From an uncultured Prevotella sp. (GTDB lineage Bacteria; Bacteroidota; Bacteroidia; Bacteroidales; Bacteroidaceae), in assembly GCA_937907705.1 (NCBI GenBank), contig CALCVP010000029.1:1-49049 (forward strand): a stretch of 49,049 bases of DNA, written 5' to 3'. The notes beneath the pieces are model-generated. The model worked only from the letters and a program-made list of their open reading frames with translations. It made no database searches and was not told the DNA's origin. The position numbers were made by a program, and so were the translations under genes. This document shows positions 7,965 to 15,771 of this stretch, in pieces. Numbering within the stretch: position 1 is the first letter of the stretch; every line of letters begins with the position of its first letter.

Positions 7965-8344
7965 GTCTGATGATTGTTAAATTGTAAACCTTTGTATCTT
8001 CAAAGCATGACGTTGGATGCTTCGGTCGAAATGTACCTGCCCACAGGAGCTCGGAACCCAAGTGGGAATTGTCAATGTCGGCATTGGCAACCGCAATACT
8101 GCATACGCTTCATTTCGGGCAACTGCCTTAGAGCGGCAAATACTATTCGTTAATTGCAAAGTTAGCAATTTTTATTGATATTTATAAGTTATCGTATCAG
8201 GATTTATTATTACCTTTGCAAAAAAGATAGCGAATGGTCATTCCGCATTTGCAGCAGATGAATGCACCATCTTGTATCTGCATAAAAAACGTTGATGGCA
8301 AGCTGCCCTTGTGCTGCCGTCTTATTTATTTAAACAAAAGCAAA
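7965..8344. other. Divergent intergenic region with two -7 boxes
   Basis: This gap separates the minus-strand oxidoreductase from the plus-strand membrane protein. Two TAnnTTTG boxes face outward: TAACTTTG on the minus strand (8157-8164) and TACCTTTG on the plus strand (8211-8218); neither has a convincing TTTG at the -33 distance. The minus leader would be about 185 nt and contains several small inverted repeats (for example 8069-8090, centred on the GCCGAC/GTCGGC core, and TGCC...GGCA at 8124-8138). No known riboswitch or RNA gene was recognised. Confidence 0.4.
8211..8218 (+). promoter_or_regulatory. Putative -7 box for the membrane protein-hisB transcript
   Basis: TACCTTTG matches TAnnTTTG and predicts a start near 8225, leaving a leader of about 120 nt before the chosen ATG at 8345. 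No clear -33 TTTG is present. Confidence 0.4.
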
Positions 8345-9241
8345 ATGAACACGAATAAACTGATTGGTATGGTCAAAGAACACGGCTATAAAGGCTGTGT
8401 TGCCGAGGCTTTTAATATCTTTTCAAAAAATCTCAAATCCATTTTCTTCAATACCTGGGCTTTTGCCTTGGCCTATGGCTTTTCTACGGCGTTGCTTTTT
8501 CTTTGCGTAACATTCTTCAAGCTTCATTCCGGCAGCAGGGCATTGCTGCTGTGCTGTCTGATACCTTTATTGCTGTCTGTCGGCAGCACAATAGCCCTTT
8601 ACGGGCGCATCTTTACGCAGCTTACAGGCTTCCCGTTGAAGCTTACGTGCAAAAGGAGTGCCAAGGTTGTTGTTGCAAGCATTGCTTACACTGTCCTGTT
8701 GGGATGCCTGCTGATGCTTGTTTCGCTTGTTACCGATAGCTTGAAGCCTGCATCCGTGTCAATGCCTGTATGGGCACTTGGCATCTATGCTTGCTGCCTT
8801 ATAGTGTTTGCTTTGTTGTCGTTGCCGTTGTTCTATGTATTTACCAAGTATATGGCAGAGGCGGATACACGCTTGCACCATATATGGTGGAAGTCTGTGG
8901 CTACAGGTTTCCGCCATTGGGGCTTTATTTTCAGCACTCAGCTACTTTCTTTTATATGTGTGCTGGCAGTATCGTTGGCAGTCAGTGTTCCTTATATGAT
9001 TGTCAATATAGCCTCTTTCCTCTCAATGATGGGTACAGAGACGATGGGCGACCCGTCAGGACTGCCCTCTTATTTCCTTGTTATAGAGTTCTTTACCGTG
9101 CTCTTTAATAATTTCCTTGCTTCTTTTATCTTCTTTTTCCAAGTGATTGTAACCTATAACATGTATGAGAGCATGGAAAAACGCGACAAAGAAAGGAAAG
9201 CCTTTCAGCAAGATAACTCGTTGGAAGCAAAGAAAGACTGA
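8345..9241 (+). CDS. Polytopic membrane protein of unknown function
   Basis: A 298-residue integral membrane protein with about six hydrophobic helices: near TWAFALAYGFSTALLFLCV, ALLLCCLIPLLLSVGSTIAL, VASIAYTVLLGCLLMLVSLV, LGIYACCLIVFALLSLPLFY, FIFSTQLLSFICVLAVSLAV and FTVLFNNFLASFIFFFQVIV. The charged tail ends in EKRDKERKAFQQDNSLEAKKD. I chose the ATG at 8345 (MNTNKLIGMVKEHGYKG) because it follows an A-rich leader and starts like related Bacteroidales proteins; an in-frame ATG at 8234 lies only about 9 nt after the predicted transcription start. Homologues have been mislabelled as beta-carotene monooxygenase; nothing in the sequence supports that. hisB follows after 44 bp, so cotranscription is likely. 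Confidence 0.75.
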   Translation: MNTNKLIGMVKEHGYKGCVAEAFNIFSKNLKSIFFNTWAFALAYGFSTALLFLCVTFFKLHSGSRALLLCCLIPLLLSVGSTIALYGRIFTQLTGFPLKLTCKRSAKVVVASIAYTVLLGCLLMLVSLVTDSLKPASVSMPVWALGIYACCLIVFALLSLPLFYVFTKYMAEADTRLHHIWWKSVATGFRHWGFIFSTQLLSFICVLAVSLAVSVPYMIVNIASFLSMMGTETMGDPSGLPSYFLVIEFFTVLFNNFLASFIFFFQVIVTYNMYESMEKRDKERKAFQQDNSLEAKKD

Positions 9242-9285
9242 TGCCCGTCTCTATGCAATAAAATACAATATAAATACAAAAGCTT

Positions 9286-10362
9286 ATGGTTCAGCAACGC
9301 ATATTGTTTATAGATCGTGACGGTACCCTGATAGAGGAACCTGAAGATGAGCAGATAGACGATTTTTCAAAACTGAAGTTCGTGGATGGCGTATTCCAGT
9401 CTCTTGGCTTCTTGCGGAAAGCGCTTGATTTCAAGCTTGTCATGGTGAGCAACCAGGACGGATTAGGTACAGCCTCTTTTCCGGAAGAGACTTTCTGGCC
9501 TGTCCATAATTTTGTGTTGCAGACATTAAAGGGAGAAGGCATTGTATTTGATGACATACTGATAGACCGTCATTTTCCTGAAGACAACCATCCCGATAGA
9601 AAGCCGGGTACAGGCATGCTGACAGGCTATGTCAATAACAGCAAGTATGATCTGGCCAACAGTTATGTGATTGGCGACAGGGAGAGCGACCGGCAGCTTG
9701 CCCGTAATTTAGGCTGCAAAGCCCTTATATTGGGAGACAACGGCTTGACATGGCAAAAAATAGCAGAAACAGTATTTGCCGGAGAGCGTGTTGTGGAAAC
9801 AAGACGCACAACGAAAGAGACCGACATATACGTGCATCTTAACCTTGACGGCAGTGGGCAGTGCCACATTTCCACAGGCATAGGCTTCTTTGACCACATG
9901 CTGGAGCAGATAGGCAAGCACGGCATGATGGATCTGGACATCACTGCCAAGGGCGATTTGTATGTGGATGAGCATCATACCATAGAAGATACTGCCATTA
10001 CCTTGGGCGAAGCTATATTGAAAGCCTTGGGCAGCAAGCGCGGCATTGAGCGTTATGGCTATTGTCTGCCTATGGACGATTGCCTTTGTCAGGCAGTGCT
10101 TGACTTTGGCGGCAGGCCTTGGCTGGTGTGGGATGCAGAGTTTCATAGAGAAAAGATAGGGGAAATGCCCACGGAGATGTTCTTCCATTTCTTCAAGAGT
10201 TTAAGCGATGCCGCCAAGATGAACCTTAACATACAGGCAAGAGGGCAGAACGAGCATCACAAGATAGAAGGGATATTCAAGGCCTTGGCGCGCGCACTGC
10301 GCATGGCAGTGAAGCGGGATATCTATCATTATCAGTTGCCGTCTACCAAAGGAGCGTTATAA
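9286..10362 (+). CDS. hisB: Bifunctional histidinol-phosphatase / imidazoleglycerol-phosphate dehydratase
   Basis: A 358-residue two-domain enzyme catalysing two histidine biosynthesis steps: dehydration of imidazole-glycerol phosphate and dephosphorylation of histidinol phosphate. The N-terminal HAD phosphatase has the nucleophile motif FIDRDGTLIEEP (D10, D12) and a conserved DNHPDRKPGTGML stretch with the family's zinc-loop-like region altered. The C-terminal dehydratase starts near residue 170 (RRTTKETDIYVHLNLDG) and shows the metal-binding motifs GFFDHMLEQ, EHHTIEDTAI and later ARGQNEHHKIEGIFKALARAL. Length fits the bifunctional Bacteroidetes/gamma-proteobacterial type. It is not next to hisG, hisD or hisC here but follows a membrane protein gene by 44 bp, so the his genes are dispersed or this is an isolated copy. 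Confidence 0.96.
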   Translation: MVQQRILFIDRDGTLIEEPEDEQIDDFSKLKFVDGVFQSLGFLRKALDFKLVMVSNQDGLGTASFPEETFWPVHNFVLQTLKGEGIVFDDILIDRHFPEDNHPDRKPGTGMLTGYVNNSKYDLANSYVIGDRESDRQLARNLGCKALILGDNGLTWQKIAETVFAGERVVETRRTTKETDIYVHLNLDGSGQCHISTGIGFFDHMLEQIGKHGMMDLDITAKGDLYVDEHHTIEDTAITLGEAILKALGSKRGIERYGYCLPMDDCLCQAVLDFGGRPWLVWDAEFHREKIGEMPTEMFFHFFKSLSDAAKMNLNIQARGQNEHHKIEGIFKALARALRMAVKRDIYHYQLPSTKGAL

Positions 10363-10453
10363 GCAAGTACTTAAAATGAAACGCAAGCAGGGGTCCGGGC
10401 ATCTAAATGAATAGTGAATAATACCTACTTTAAGACATAAAACAACAATAACT

Positions 10454-11260
10454 ATGAAGAAGATTTTTTGTATTGCTTTGGCAATGTTAACCTTACTGCC
10501 AGTAACGGCACAGTCGTTGCTGACGCATCCTTGGCAAGGAAAGAAAGTTGCTTATTTCGGCGACTCCATTACAGACCCTAACAATCGTGCATCCAAAAAC
10601 AAATATTGGAATTTCCTGCAAGAGTGGCTGGGCATCACTCCTTTTGTCTATGCGGTAAGCGGCAGACAATGGGATGATATTCCGCGGCAAGCCAATCAGC
10701 TGAAAGAACAGCATGGCAATGATTTTGACGCTATACTTGTATTTATGGGCACTAACGACTTTAATGCAGGGGTGCCTTTGGGTAAATGGTTTGAAGAGAA
10801 AAAAGAAAAGGTCATGGCGGGCATACACGAACAGAAGCGCATGGTGAACCGTGTGCGCCGTGTACCCGTGATGGACAAGAATACTTATAAGGGGCGTATC
10901 AACATTGCTCTTGACAGGCTGAAAACGATGTTCCCTTCCAAGCAGGTTATACTGCTCACCCCTATTCACCGTGCAGGTTTTTACAATTCAGACACCAATT
11001 GGCAGCCTACCGAGGATTACAGCAACAAGTGCGGCGAGTTTTTCGGCAGTTACGTACAAGCCATTAAGGAAGCTGGCAACATCTGGGCTGTTCCTGTAAT
11101 AGACTTGAATGCGCTGTCAGGCCTGTATCCCTTGAAAGACGAGATGGCTGTGTATTTCCATGATAAAGATGCAGACCGCCTGCACCCTAACGATATAGGT
11201 CATCAGCGCTTGGCGCGTACCCTCTATTATCAGTTGCTTACACTCCCTTGCGTATTCTGA
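10454..11260 (+). CDS. Secreted SGNH/GDSL-type hydrolase
   Basis: A 268-residue exported esterase of the SGNH superfamily, likely a deacetylase or lipase/esterase acting on a carbohydrate or lipid in the periplasm. The signal peptide (MKKIFCIALAMLTLLPVTAQ) is followed by block I FGDSIT with the nucleophile S38, block II around AVSGRQWDD with G70, block III GTND with N101, and block V DRLHPND with D241 and H244, completing the catalytic set. Length is normal for the family. It follows hisB by 91 bp and ends before a strong hairpin at 11341-11380. Substrate cannot be inferred from context; in Bacteroidales these often deacetylate polysaccharides. Confidence 0.9.
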   Translation: MKKIFCIALAMLTLLPVTAQSLLTHPWQGKKVAYFGDSITDPNNRASKNKYWNFLQEWLGITPFVYAVSGRQWDDIPRQANQLKEQHGNDFDAILVFMGTNDFNAGVPLGKWFEEKKEKVMAGIHEQKRMVNRVRRVPVMDKNTYKGRINIALDRLKTMFPSKQVILLTPIHRAGFYNSDTNWQPTEDYSNKCGEFFGSYVQAIKEAGNIWAVPVIDLNALSGLYPLKDEMAVYFHDKDADRLHPNDIGHQRLARTLYYQLLTLPCVF

Positions 11261-11340
11261 TAGGGTAGGCGTACGATACGTTTTTCATTTCAACGCCTGT
11301 ACTTATCGTTGCACTTTAGATACTGAAACCGATAAAAATA

Positions 11341-11380
11341 TACACCTCCTTCAGCATGCAGAATTACTGAAGGAGGTGTA
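11341..11380. terminator. Hairpin terminator after the SGNH hydrolase
   Basis: TACACCTCCTTCAG (11341-11354) pairs perfectly over 14 bp with 11367-11380 across a 12-nt loop. It lies 80 bp past the hydrolase stop and 7 bp before the end of a decayed minus-strand frame. T-rich flanks on the plus side (CATTTCTTAT) are modest; it could work in both directions. Confidence 0.65.
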
Positions 11381-11386
11381 CATTTC

Positions 11387-11698
11387 TTATATTGTGTAAT
11401 GGATGATGGACAGTATACAGTACCTTAATCCGAAAGATACATAGACATTGCCATAATTGTCAAAGTCTTTTGTGTGTGAATCAAGAAACCTGTAGCCAAG
11501 CTCGACAACCGGTGAAAACCTTTAAGACTTCATATACCAAGCCAAGGAAGCTGCATAAGTGGCGCGCTTCCAGTCAGGATTGGTTATGTATAATAAGGTG
11601 TTTTTAAGGAAAAGCTTTTTATTGAAATTCTTGTAAGTAAGAGTGTTTATAATTAATCTGGCTAAGGAAGGTTGATATATACGATTGATCTTGAACAC
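11387..11698 (-). pseudogene. Remnant of an outer-membrane barrel protein (C-terminal part)
   Basis: On the minus strand an open frame without a start reads INRIYQPSLARLIINTL, then YKNFNKKLFLKNTLLYITNP and ATYAASLAWYMKS before a stop near 11528. After a frame change it continues SPVVELGYRFLDSHTKDFDN and YGNVYVSFGLRYCIL to a stop at 11387. Alternating residues and the final VYVSFGLRY strand are typical of the C-terminus of Bacteroidetes outer-membrane beta-barrel proteins. The 5' part is absent and one frameshift is present. The exact family cannot be named. Confidence 0.45.
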
Positions 11699-11726
11699 CT
11701 ATTTTACTATGTGAATGCCTACTTGC

Positions 11727-12560
11727 CTATTTTCCTCTGGAAATAGCTGAATAATCATTGAGTTCCAACAGCTTGCTGACAGTCATCTGCTTGTTTTTGC
11801 ACATGAATTTTTCTATCATCTTTACATAGCGTGAGTTGTAACACCTCTTGGACAAGGCCTTGTTGCAAACCCACATGATTTTGCCCATGTGCAAATCTCT
11901 TTCCAATTGCGATTTAGATTCAAAATTATGTATAGGATATAGGCTTAACAGATAAAAACAGACGCAATCAGGAACAATGTATTCCCTGGTCATTGTCTTC
12001 AGTTGTGACGGGTTGTAGTATTTCTGATAGATAGGATAGGTGCGCCCTAAATATTTGTCTAAAGAAATGCCTATCGTATTGTTGCCTATGATAATGCTTT
12101 GGTCCAATGCTCCTATTTGGGCATATACAAGCGGAATGGGAATAGACGGAACCCATGCTGTAAGCTTGTCGAAAGCCTCGTTCAGCCCTTTGTTTATATC
12201 GTCCATATTGGCATATTGCGACTCGGCGTCAGATATAAGCGTCTGAAGGGTAGAGTCTTGATAAAAAGACAGAAACTTATGGCTGATTTCAGGATCGTTG
12301 ATTTCGCCTAATTTCAGCACATCTTCAATAAGCGTGCGTGTCTCGATAGGATAGTCGGTATTCATCTGTTGCAGGGCAGAGAAGTCAGATGTGGTTACAT
12401 ACTGACTTTCCAACCGATCATATCTTTGCACTTCTATGCGTTGATTGCTCGATTCCTTTTCGAATACCTTGAGTTTGAACTCGCATGATTGGAATATCGA
12501 AAATACAAAAATCAGTAATATCAGATATAAGCTTTTCACCTTGTGTAAATTACTTGTCAA
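11727..12560 (-). CDS. GldB-like lipoprotein
   Basis: A 277-residue protein with an N-terminal hydrophobic segment ending in SIFQSC, a possible lipoprotein signal (C26). The body resembles the gliding-motility lipoprotein GldB family: IEVQRYDRLESQYVT near the start, a helical middle, and the family-like segment IIIGNNTIGISLDKYLGRTYPIYQ followed by YIVPDCVCFYLLSLY. GldB in Flavobacterium is needed for gliding and the type IX secretion apparatus; in non-gliding Bacteroidales the role of relatives is not established. The three large proteins with T9SS-like C-terminal domains encoded at 34-47 kb make a link to secretion conceivable but unproven. It is transcribed alone with a TATCTTTG box about 144 bp upstream. 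Confidence 0.65.
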   Translation of the reverse strand: MTSNLHKVKSLYLILLIFVFSIFQSCEFKLKVFEKESSNQRIEVQRYDRLESQYVTTSDFSALQQMNTDYPIETRTLIEDVLKLGEINDPEISHKFLSFYQDSTLQTLISDAESQYANMDDINKGLNEAFDKLTAWVPSIPIPLVYAQIGALDQSIIIGNNTIGISLDKYLGRTYPIYQKYYNPSQLKTMTREYIVPDCVCFYLLSLYPIHNFESKSQLERDLHMGKIMWVCNKALSKRCYNSRYVKMIEKFMCKNKQMTVSKLLELNDYSAISRGK

Positions 12561-12703
12561 AATTTATCCTTTTAGTTATGTAGAACTGCTATGAGTTGTA
12601 TAAAGCCATGTATGATGAACATGTGTAATAAATAACGATATTGCTCTATGTTTTATTGTGTATGCAAAGAATTTCGTTATAGCATTGATTTTTTATTCTT
12701 TTG

Positions 12704-12711
12704 CAAAGATA
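12704..12711 (-). promoter_or_regulatory. Putative -7 box for the GldB-like gene
   Basis: The minus strand reads TATCTTTG, a TAnnTTTG match, giving a start near 12697 and a leader of about 137 nt. A TTG lies at a 20-bp distance upstream, a partial -33 match. Confidence 0.5.
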
Positions 12712-12761
12712 CACATAATTTTAATAACAAACAACATATTTACTAAAAAAAGTGAATTTGC

Positions 12762-12797
12762 AAGCAGGTGTTCATAATTAATTTTGAACACCTGCTT
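12762..12797. repeat. Inverted pair of the AAGCAGGTGTTCA motif
   Basis: AAGCAGGTGTTCA (12762-12774) and its exact complement (12785-12797) form a 13-bp stem with a 10-nt loop (TAATTAATTT). Single related motifs occur at 1462, 4819, 11683 (minus), 13059 (minus), 32220 (minus), 34199 and 48222, and a second inverted pair at 23899-23927. Confidence 0.8.
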
Positions 12798-12827
12798 ATA
12801 CATGCAATACGAGTACAAGTTAGAAGT

Positions 12828-12935
12828 TTAGTCTGCCTCTTGCACCGTGTGCAAGTAAAATTCATGGCATTCCAACCACTTGAAATAGATCTGAGACGCT
12901 TCATTTTCCGCTTCGTACGGCATGCAAGATGCCAT
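12828..12935 (-). pseudogene. Short open frame, possible gene remnant
   Basis: A minus-strand frame open from about 13001 to a stop at 12828 contains a 35-codon stretch from an ATG, reading MPYEAENEASQIYFKWLECH followed by EFYLHTVQEAD. The composition looks protein-like, but the upstream part runs into a 22-bp repeat array (12967-13054), there is no promoter, and I recognise no family. It is either a tiny gene or the tail of a lost one. Confidence 0.25.
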
Positions 12936-12966
12936 CCTGTGTGCCGCTTCCTTGCTTGCGACACCC

Positions 12967-13054
12967 AAAAAGCATGGCTTTTGCTCATGTAACCCTGTGG
13001 TTTAGCACCCCTAAATCATAGGGTCAGGTTTGCCAATCCGCCGCTTTGGCTATT
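12967..13054. repeat. Array of four 22-bp units with palindromic cores
   Basis: Units at 12967, 12989, 13011 and 13033 carry the cores AAAAGCATGGCTTTT, AACCCTGTGGTTT, AAATCATAGGGT and GCCAA...TTGGC. Each core is near-palindromic and the spacing is 22 bp. The second and third cores are inverted relative to each other. Cores match the families at 138, 25028 and 47738. Confidence 0.65.
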
Positions 13055-13167
13055 ATGCAATTCATTTTAGACACCTACTTGACCGATTATTCCGGTTTTA
13101 TGCAGGAACTGACGTTAATATACTATTAAAATAATGAACTGTTGAGTACAAAAATAAGTGTATTTAT

Positions 13168-13197
13168 TTTGCCTTTAAATATATTTTAGTAATTTTG
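13168..13197 (+). promoter_or_regulatory. nhaD-pfkA promoter (TTTG-18 bp-TAATTTTG)
   Basis: TTTG at 13168-13171 is followed after 18 bp by TAATTTTG (13190-13197), matching the Bacteroidetes -33/-7 consensus. Transcription would start near 13204, 13 nt before the nhaD ATG. Confidence 0.75.
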
Positions 13198-13216
13198 CGC
13201 ATACAAATAAAGGATT

Positions 13217-14620
13217 ATGGCTCTAATCATTTTTTCTATCTTGCTATTAGGCTTACTGCTTATAGCAACAGGACATTTAACCAATATCAATAGAGCTGCT
13301 GTTGCCATGTTTATGGGAACAGTAGGTTGGGTATTGTATATATGTTACGGAACAGACTTCGTATTGAGCCAGTATTACAGCGAATATCAGGCGTTTTTGT
13401 CAGGAGCAGCATCCTCAAGCACTATTGTAAAAGAGTTCATAGCGCAAAACATCTTCCTCAAGTATGTAGGAAAAAGCTCTGAAATAGTATTGTTCCTATT
13501 GGCTACCATGACCATTGTAGAGATATTGAACAATAACGGATGCTTTGACTTCCTGATAGAATGGCTAAGAACCCGCAACAGCAAGAAGCTGTTGTTCAAC
13601 CTGACCTTCTTTTCATTTATATTGTCTGCCAATCTTGACAATATAACCACTACTACCATGATGCTGGTTATCATGCACCAGCTTGTGCCTAACAGGCGCC
13701 AGCGCATCGTTTATGGCTCAGCTATTGTGATAGCAGTAAACTGTGGCGGCGCATTGACCGTGATAGGCGATCCTATAGGGTTGGTCCTTTGGAACTCCGG
13801 TGCCGTAACAGCGTCCAACTTCTCTCTCTCGTTGGTGCTGCCCTGCTTGATTTCCTGCGCCTTGCCTATCATGTGGCTTGGAAGGACACTGCCCAGTCAT
13901 GTTGAAATACAATGGGACGGCCTGCCTTATCGGGGCGATGACACCAACCTGAACAGATGGCAGAGAATGCTCATGCTCGTTGTAGGCATCGGCGGGCTGT
14001 GGTTTATCCCTACATTTCACAATATAACAAAGCTAAGTCCTTTCTTGGGAGCATTATGCGTGCTGTCGTTATTGTGGATTGTCAATGAAATCATGAACCA
14101 CAAGCTCATGAATACAGACCAGATGATACACCGTAAGGTGCCGCGTGTCTTGCAGTACAGCGTTATACAGCTGATACTGTTCGTGATGGGAATCATGCTG
14201 GCCATGGGCGTAACTTATGAAACCGGCATATTGGGCAATATCGCTTCTTTCCTTAACAATGAGGTGCATAATGTGTGGATATTGGGAATATTGGCGGGCT
14301 TGATAAGCTCTGTGGTAGACTCTTTTGCCACCACGATGGGCTTTGTTACGCTGTTTCCTGTTATGGACATGCACAATCTGACGCTCCTTCCTGCCATGCA
14401 GTATGAGTATGCCTCCCATTTCGTGCAAAACGGACTGTATTGGAAGATAATTGCATACAGTTCTGCCATGGGCGGCAATATCTTGCTGATTGGCGCAGCA
14501 AGTGGTTTGGCACTTGTCAAGATGGAAAAGATACACATCCGCTGGTTCTTTAAAGAGGCGGGTGCCGTATCCGCAGCAGCTTGGCTGTTGGGTCTGGCGG
14601 TTATGTGGGCAATGAATTAG
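13217..14620 (+). CDS. nhaD: NhaD-type Na+/H+ antiporter
   Basis: A 467-residue inner-membrane antiporter of the NhaD family within the ion transporter superfamily, exchanging Na+ (or Li+) for protons and supporting pH and salt homeostasis. About twelve hydrophobic segments are visible. Family motifs include FILSANLDNITTTTMMLVIM (about 137-156), where the Asp-Asn pair lies in the ion path, and IVIAVNCGGALTVIGDPIGLVLW (about 175-197). A second signature near the C-terminus is GLISSVVDSFATTMGFVTLFP. Length is normal. pfkA follows after 20 bp, so both are probably transcribed from the promoter at 13168. Confidence 0.92.
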   Translation: MALIIFSILLLGLLLIATGHLTNINRAAVAMFMGTVGWVLYICYGTDFVLSQYYSEYQAFLSGAASSSTIVKEFIAQNIFLKYVGKSSEIVLFLLATMTIVEILNNNGCFDFLIEWLRTRNSKKLLFNLTFFSFILSANLDNITTTTMMLVIMHQLVPNRRQRIVYGSAIVIAVNCGGALTVIGDPIGLVLWNSGAVTASNFSLSLVLPCLISCALPIMWLGRTLPSHVEIQWDGLPYRGDDTNLNRWQRMLMLVVGIGGLWFIPTFHNITKLSPFLGALCVLSLLWIVNEIMNHKLMNTDQMIHRKVPRVLQYSVIQLILFVMGIMLAMGVTYETGILGNIASFLNNEVHNVWILGILAGLISSVVDSFATTMGFVTLFPVMDMHNLTLLPAMQYEYASHFVQNGLYWKIIAYSSAMGGNILLIGAASGLALVKMEKIHIRWFFKEAGAVSAAAWLLGLAVMWAMN

Positions 14621-14640
14621 TATAATATAAATATAAAGTT

Positions 14641-15618
14641 ATGACAAAAATTAAGACAATAGGTGTTTTGACTTCAGGTGGAGATGCTCCAGGTATGAAT
14701 GCGGCAATCAGAGCCGTAACACGAGCAGGTATTTGTCAGGGTTATAATATAAAAGGTATATTGAGAGGGTATGACGGACTCATCAACAATGAGATTGTAG
14801 ATTTTACTACGGAAAACGTGAGCGGCATCATCATGTCGGGCGGCACAATTCTTAAAACCGCAAGAAGCAAAGAGTTCAGGACCGTGGAAGGCAGGAAGAA
14901 AGCTTATGACAACATGGTGGCCAATAATATTGACGCACTGGTGGTTATTGGCGGTAATGGCTCTTTGACGGGTGCCATGATGTTTGCACAAGAGTATGAT
15001 ATCTGCTGCATCGGCCTTCCCGGTACAATAGACAACGACTTGTATGGTACAGACTCAACCATCGGCTATGATACAACGCTGAACACCATAGTGGAGTGTG
15101 TGGACAGAATCAGGGATACGGCGCAGAGCCATGAGCGCATCTTCTTTGTAGAGGTAATGGGGCGCGATGCCGGCTTCCTGGCACAGAACAGTGCCATTGC
15201 ATCAGGCGCAGAAGCAGCCATTATTCCGGAAGACTCGACAGACGTAGACCAGTTGGCACGGTTTATGGAGAGAGGTATCCGCAAGAGCAAGAAGAGCTGC
15301 ATCGTGATAGTGTCCGAAAGCCCCAAATGCGGTGCCTTGTATTATGCAGACCGTGTAAGGAACGAGTTTCCTGATTATGACGTGCGCGTGTCTATTCTCG
15401 GACACTTGCAGCGCGGAGGAAGGCCAAGCGCCCACGACCGTATCTTGGCCAGCCGTACAGGCGTAGGCGCGATAGACGCTATCAGGCAAGGACAGAGGAA
15501 TGTAATGGTAGGAGTGCGCAACAATGAGGTAGTGTACATCCCGCTGAGTGAGGCTATACGCTCCGACAAGCCATTCGACAAAAAGCTCATCACAGTATTG
15601 GACGAATTAAGCATTTAA
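14641..15618 (+). CDS. pfkA: 6-phosphofructokinase
   Basis: A 325-residue cytoplasmic glycolytic enzyme phosphorylating fructose 6-phosphate at C1. Motifs run in order: GVLTSGGDAPGMNAAIRA (8-25), GGNGS (104-108), PGTIDNDLYGTDSTIGYDTT with the catalytic Asp of TIDND, EVMGRDAGFLA, and the fructose-phosphate site around LGHLQRGGRPSAHDR. Gly at position 107 matches the ATP-type rather than the PPi-type (Asp). Unusually, the preceding residue is Asn106 where the E. coli enzyme has Asp103, a metal/ATP-phosphate contact. Length is standard. It follows nhaD by 20 bp and precedes the ATP synthase operon, an energy-metabolism cluster. Confidence 0.95.
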   Translation: MTKIKTIGVLTSGGDAPGMNAAIRAVTRAGICQGYNIKGILRGYDGLINNEIVDFTTENVSGIIMSGGTILKTARSKEFRTVEGRKKAYDNMVANNIDALVVIGGNGSLTGAMMFAQEYDICCIGLPGTIDNDLYGTDSTIGYDTTLNTIVECVDRIRDTAQSHERIFFVEVMGRDAGFLAQNSAIASGAEAAIIPEDSTDVDQLARFMERGIRKSKKSCIVIVSESPKCGALYYADRVRNEFPDYDVRVSILGHLQRGGRPSAHDRILASRTGVGAIDAIRQGQRNVMVGVRNNEVVYIPLSEAIRSDKPFDKKLITVLDELSI

Positions 15619-15706
15619 GTACTTGAACAGCGGTAAAACCCTAATAGTATAAATTCTGTTTTTATTTGTAAATATAGTAAATATTTAAGTCTTTTACACA
15701 TAAAGA

Positions 15707-15738
15707 TTTGTTGAATAGAAAACTATTTGGTACTTTTG
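15707..15738 (+). promoter_or_regulatory. ATP synthase operon promoter
   Basis: TTTG (15707-15710) and TACTTTTG (15731-15738) are separated by 20 bp, matching the Bacteroidetes -33/-7 consensus. Transcription would start near 15745, 27 nt before the atpD ATG at 15772. The box also excludes the in-frame upstream start at 15727. Confidence 0.85.
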
Positions 15739-15771
15739 CTCATAGAAAAATACATTATTAAAAACAAATCT

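Noticed and set aside
7980..8160. Riboswitch or small RNA in the leader of the oxidoreductase gene
   Set aside because: Small inverted repeats are present but no conserved riboswitch core or known RNA motif was recognised.
7977..8168. 63-codon minus-strand open frame in the divergent gap
   Set aside because: Its start lies upstream of the predicted transcription start and the product has no protein-like features.
8503..9108. Beta-carotene monooxygenase label for the 8345 membrane protein
   Set aside because: No oxygenase iron-binding histidines are seen; the sequence is a plain polytopic membrane protein.
15727..15771. Upstream in-frame start for atpD
   Set aside because: These codons overlap the operon promoter; family sequence begins at ATG 15772.
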